Assembly: GCF_002234675.1 (NCBI RefSeq)
Contig: NC_019872.2
Coordinates: 9,130,950 to 9,194,949, forward strand
Reading direction: 5' to 3'
DNA length: 64,000 nucleotides
Source of the DNA: Oryzias latipes
Lineage: Eukaryota > Chordata > Actinopteri > Beloniformes > Adrianichthyidae
Part shown: positions 61,995 to 64,000 of the stretch, one piece after another
How the letters are laid out: every line of letters begins with the position of its first letter
How positions within the stretch are numbered: position 1 is the stretch's first letter
Translations under genes and position numbers: made by a program
The notes under the pieces: generated by a model
Database searches by the model: none
The model's input: the letters and a program-made list of their open reading frames with translations, nothing else
Told to the model about the DNA's origin: nothing

Positions 61995-64000
61995 CTCTTT
62001 CTCTCTCGGCTTTTCCCATCAGGGGTCGCCACAGCGAATCATCGTTTTCCACCTCACTCTATCATGGACATCTTCTACCCTAACATTAGCCAACTTCATG
62101 TCCTCTGTTAAGACATCCATGTATCTCCTCTTAGGCCGTCCTCTTGCCCTCCTGCCAGGCAGCTCCCTCTCCAACATCCTTCTACCAATATATCCACTAT
62201 CCCTCCTCTGAACATGTCCAAACCATCTCAGTCTGGCTTCTCTGACTTTGTCGCTAACACAGGCAACATGAGCCGTCCCTCTGATGTACTCGTTCCTTAT
62301 CCTGTCTAACCTGGTCACTCCTAAGGAGAACCTCAACATCTTCATCTCCGCTACCTCCATCTCAGCCTCTTGTCTCTGTCTCACTGCTACCGTCTCTAAC
62401 CCATAGAGCAGAGCTGGTCTCACCACTGTCTTGTATACCTTTCCTTTGAGTCTTGCTGACACTCTTCTGTCACACAACACTCCTGACACTTTCCTCCAAC
62501 CGCTCCAACCTGCCTGCACTCGCCTCTTCACCTCTTTTCCACACTCCCCATCACACTGAACTGTTGACCCCAAGTACTTAAACTCCTGCACCTTCTTCAC
62601 CTCAGCCCCCTGTAACCCAACGCTTCTACCTTGATCCCTCTCGTTCAGACACATGTATTCTGTCTTACTACAACTGACCTTCATGCCTCTTCTTTCCAGA
62701 GCAAACCTCCACCTCTCTAGCTGTTCCTCCACCTGCTCTCTACTCTCACTGCAAATTACGATGTCATCCGCTAACATCATTGTCCAGGAAGATTCCTGTC
62801 TTACCTCGTCTGTCAGCCTGTCCATCAGCATAGCAAACAAAAAGGGACTCAAAGCTGATCCTTGGTGTAGTCCCCCCTCCACCTTGAACTCCTCTGTCTG
62901 ACCTACAGCACATCTCACCACCGTCATACTTCTCTCATACATGTCCTGAACTACTCTGACATACTTCTCTGCCACTCCAGACGACCTCATACAGTACCAC
63001 AGCTCCTCCCTCGGCACCCTGTCATACGCCTTCTCTAAATCTACAAACACACAATGCAGCTCCTTCTGACCTTCTCTGTACTTTTCCATCAACATTCTCA
63101 AAGCAAAAATGGCATCAGTGGTGCTCTTACGGGGCATGAAACCATACTGCTGCTCACAAATCTCCACCTTCTTCCTAAGCCTGGCTTCCACTACTCTTTC
63201 CCACAGCTTCATTGTGTGGCTCATCAACTTTATTCCTCTATAGTTGCTGCAGTTCTGCGTGTCACCCTTGTTCTTAAAGATCGGGACCAGAACGCTTCTC
63301 CTCCATTCCTCAGGCATCTTCTCACTCTCTAAAATCCTATTGAACAACCTCGTTAGAAATTCCACTGCTCCACTTCCATACCTCCACAGGTAGGTCATCA
63401 GGACCAACGGCCTTTCCGCTCTTCATCCTTTTCAGAGCCTTCCTAACCTCATCCTTTCCAATCTCTGCTACTTCCTGCTCCACAACAACCACATCTTCCT
63501 CCCTTCTTTCCCTGTCATTTTCCACGTTCATCAGCTCCTCAAAATACTCCTTCCATCTTTTCTGTACACTCTCCTGGGTTGTTAGCACCTTTCCATCTCT
63601 GTCCTTAATCACCCTTATCTGTTGCACGTCCTTCCCATCTCTGTCTCTCTGTCTGGCTAGCCTGTACAAGTCCTTCTCTCCTTCCTTTGTGTCTAACCTG
63701 TCATATAGCTCATCGTAAGCTTTCTGTTTGGCCTTTGCCACCTCTCTCTTCACTCTACGCTGCGCTTCCTTGTACTCCTGTCTACCTTCCTCAGTCCTTT
63801 CTACATCCCACTTCCTTTTAGCTAACCTCTTCCTCTGGACGCAGTCCTGTACTTCCTCATTCCACCACCAAGTGTCTTTACCGTCTTTCCTCTTTCCAGA
63901 TGACACACCTAGCACCTTCCTACCTGTTTCCCTGATAATCTCTGCTGTAGTTTCCCAGTCCTCTGGAAGCTCATCCTGACCACCCAGAACCTGTCTCAAC
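61995..64000 (-). mobile_element. RTE-clade LINE, 3' portion, runs off the window
   Basis: The minus strand encodes a linker region and most of a reverse transcriptase. The upstream frame (63337-63999) carries KDTWWWNEEVQDCVQRKR, WKEYFEELMN and KSGKAVGPDDLPVEVW. After a one-base shift near 63385 the other frame (62019-63407) carries EWRRSVLVPIFKNKGD, NYRGIKLMSHTMKLWERV, QQYGFMPRKSTTDAIF, VFVDLEKAYDRVPRE, the active-site box as MMLADDIVI (A replaces the usual Y-A start, LADD), EYMCLNER, EFKYLGSTV, and a C-terminal RLRWFGHVQRRD. The 3' end has CGGCTTTTCCCATCAGGGG. The endonuclease lies outside. It sits in an smg6 intron or upstream of the last visible smg6 exon. Confidence 0.9.

Noticed and set aside
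62653-63332. Plus-strand open frames rich in S, L and P
   Set aside because: Shadows of the RTE reverse transcriptase encoded on the minus strand.

Overview
The window is vertebrate nuclear DNA, almost certainly from a teleost fish. Genes are split into many short exons with GT-AG introns. Their products match vertebrate families (VWA7, ABHD15, TAOK1, SMG6). The space between them is packed with fish-type transposable elements: hAT, Tc1/mariner, piggyBac-like and Harbinger-like MITEs, RTE and other LINEs, and tRNA-derived SINEs. I did not see a prokaryotic gene, a CRISPR array or a stand-alone rRNA or tRNA gene.

Layout. (1) About 380-6967, minus strand: a partial, decayed tandem copy of the vwa7-like gene, with exon losses, an in-frame stop and a frameshift, invaded by a hAT element (itself carrying a nested element) and a 205-bp MITE. 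(2) 8508-18586, minus strand: the apparently intact vwa7-like gene, for which I traced 15 coding exons in consistent phase (953 codons plus stop). Its introns hold a fold-back Tc1-like element, a SINE and other repeats. (3) 18.6-29.5 kb: a transposon-rich stretch with a piggyBac relic, a CA/TA microsatellite, a Harbinger-like MITE and a three-level nest (a LINE broken by a Tc1-like transposon that is itself broken by another inverted-repeat element). (4) 31304-33480, plus strand: abhd15 in three exons, carrying one in-frame TAG in exon 1. (5) 36752-46141, minus strand: the complete taok1 coding region in 20 exons, converging on abhd15, with a long 3' UTR and upstream non-coding sequence reaching perhaps to a CpG-richer promoter region near 53.2 kb. 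(6) 57455-61489, minus strand: the 3' eleven coding exons of smg6, including the whole PIN nuclease domain. (7) About 61990-64000, minus strand: the 3' part of an RTE-clade LINE inserted in an older repeat and running off the window.

The genes do not form an operon or pathway. VWA7 is a secreted or surface VWA protein, ABHD15 a membrane-anchored alpha/beta-hydrolase-fold protein, TAOK1 a STE20-type kinase and SMG6 the endonuclease of nonsense-mediated decay. The taok1-abhd15 adjacency is also found on human chromosome 17. The most informative part is the vwa7 tandem duplication: the two copies act as mutual empty-site controls, dating individual insertions (hAT, MITE, SINE, fold-back element) relative to the duplication. 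The best candidate for something functionally odd is the abhd15 TAG codon in an otherwise intact gene. I found no convincing new multi-gene system.
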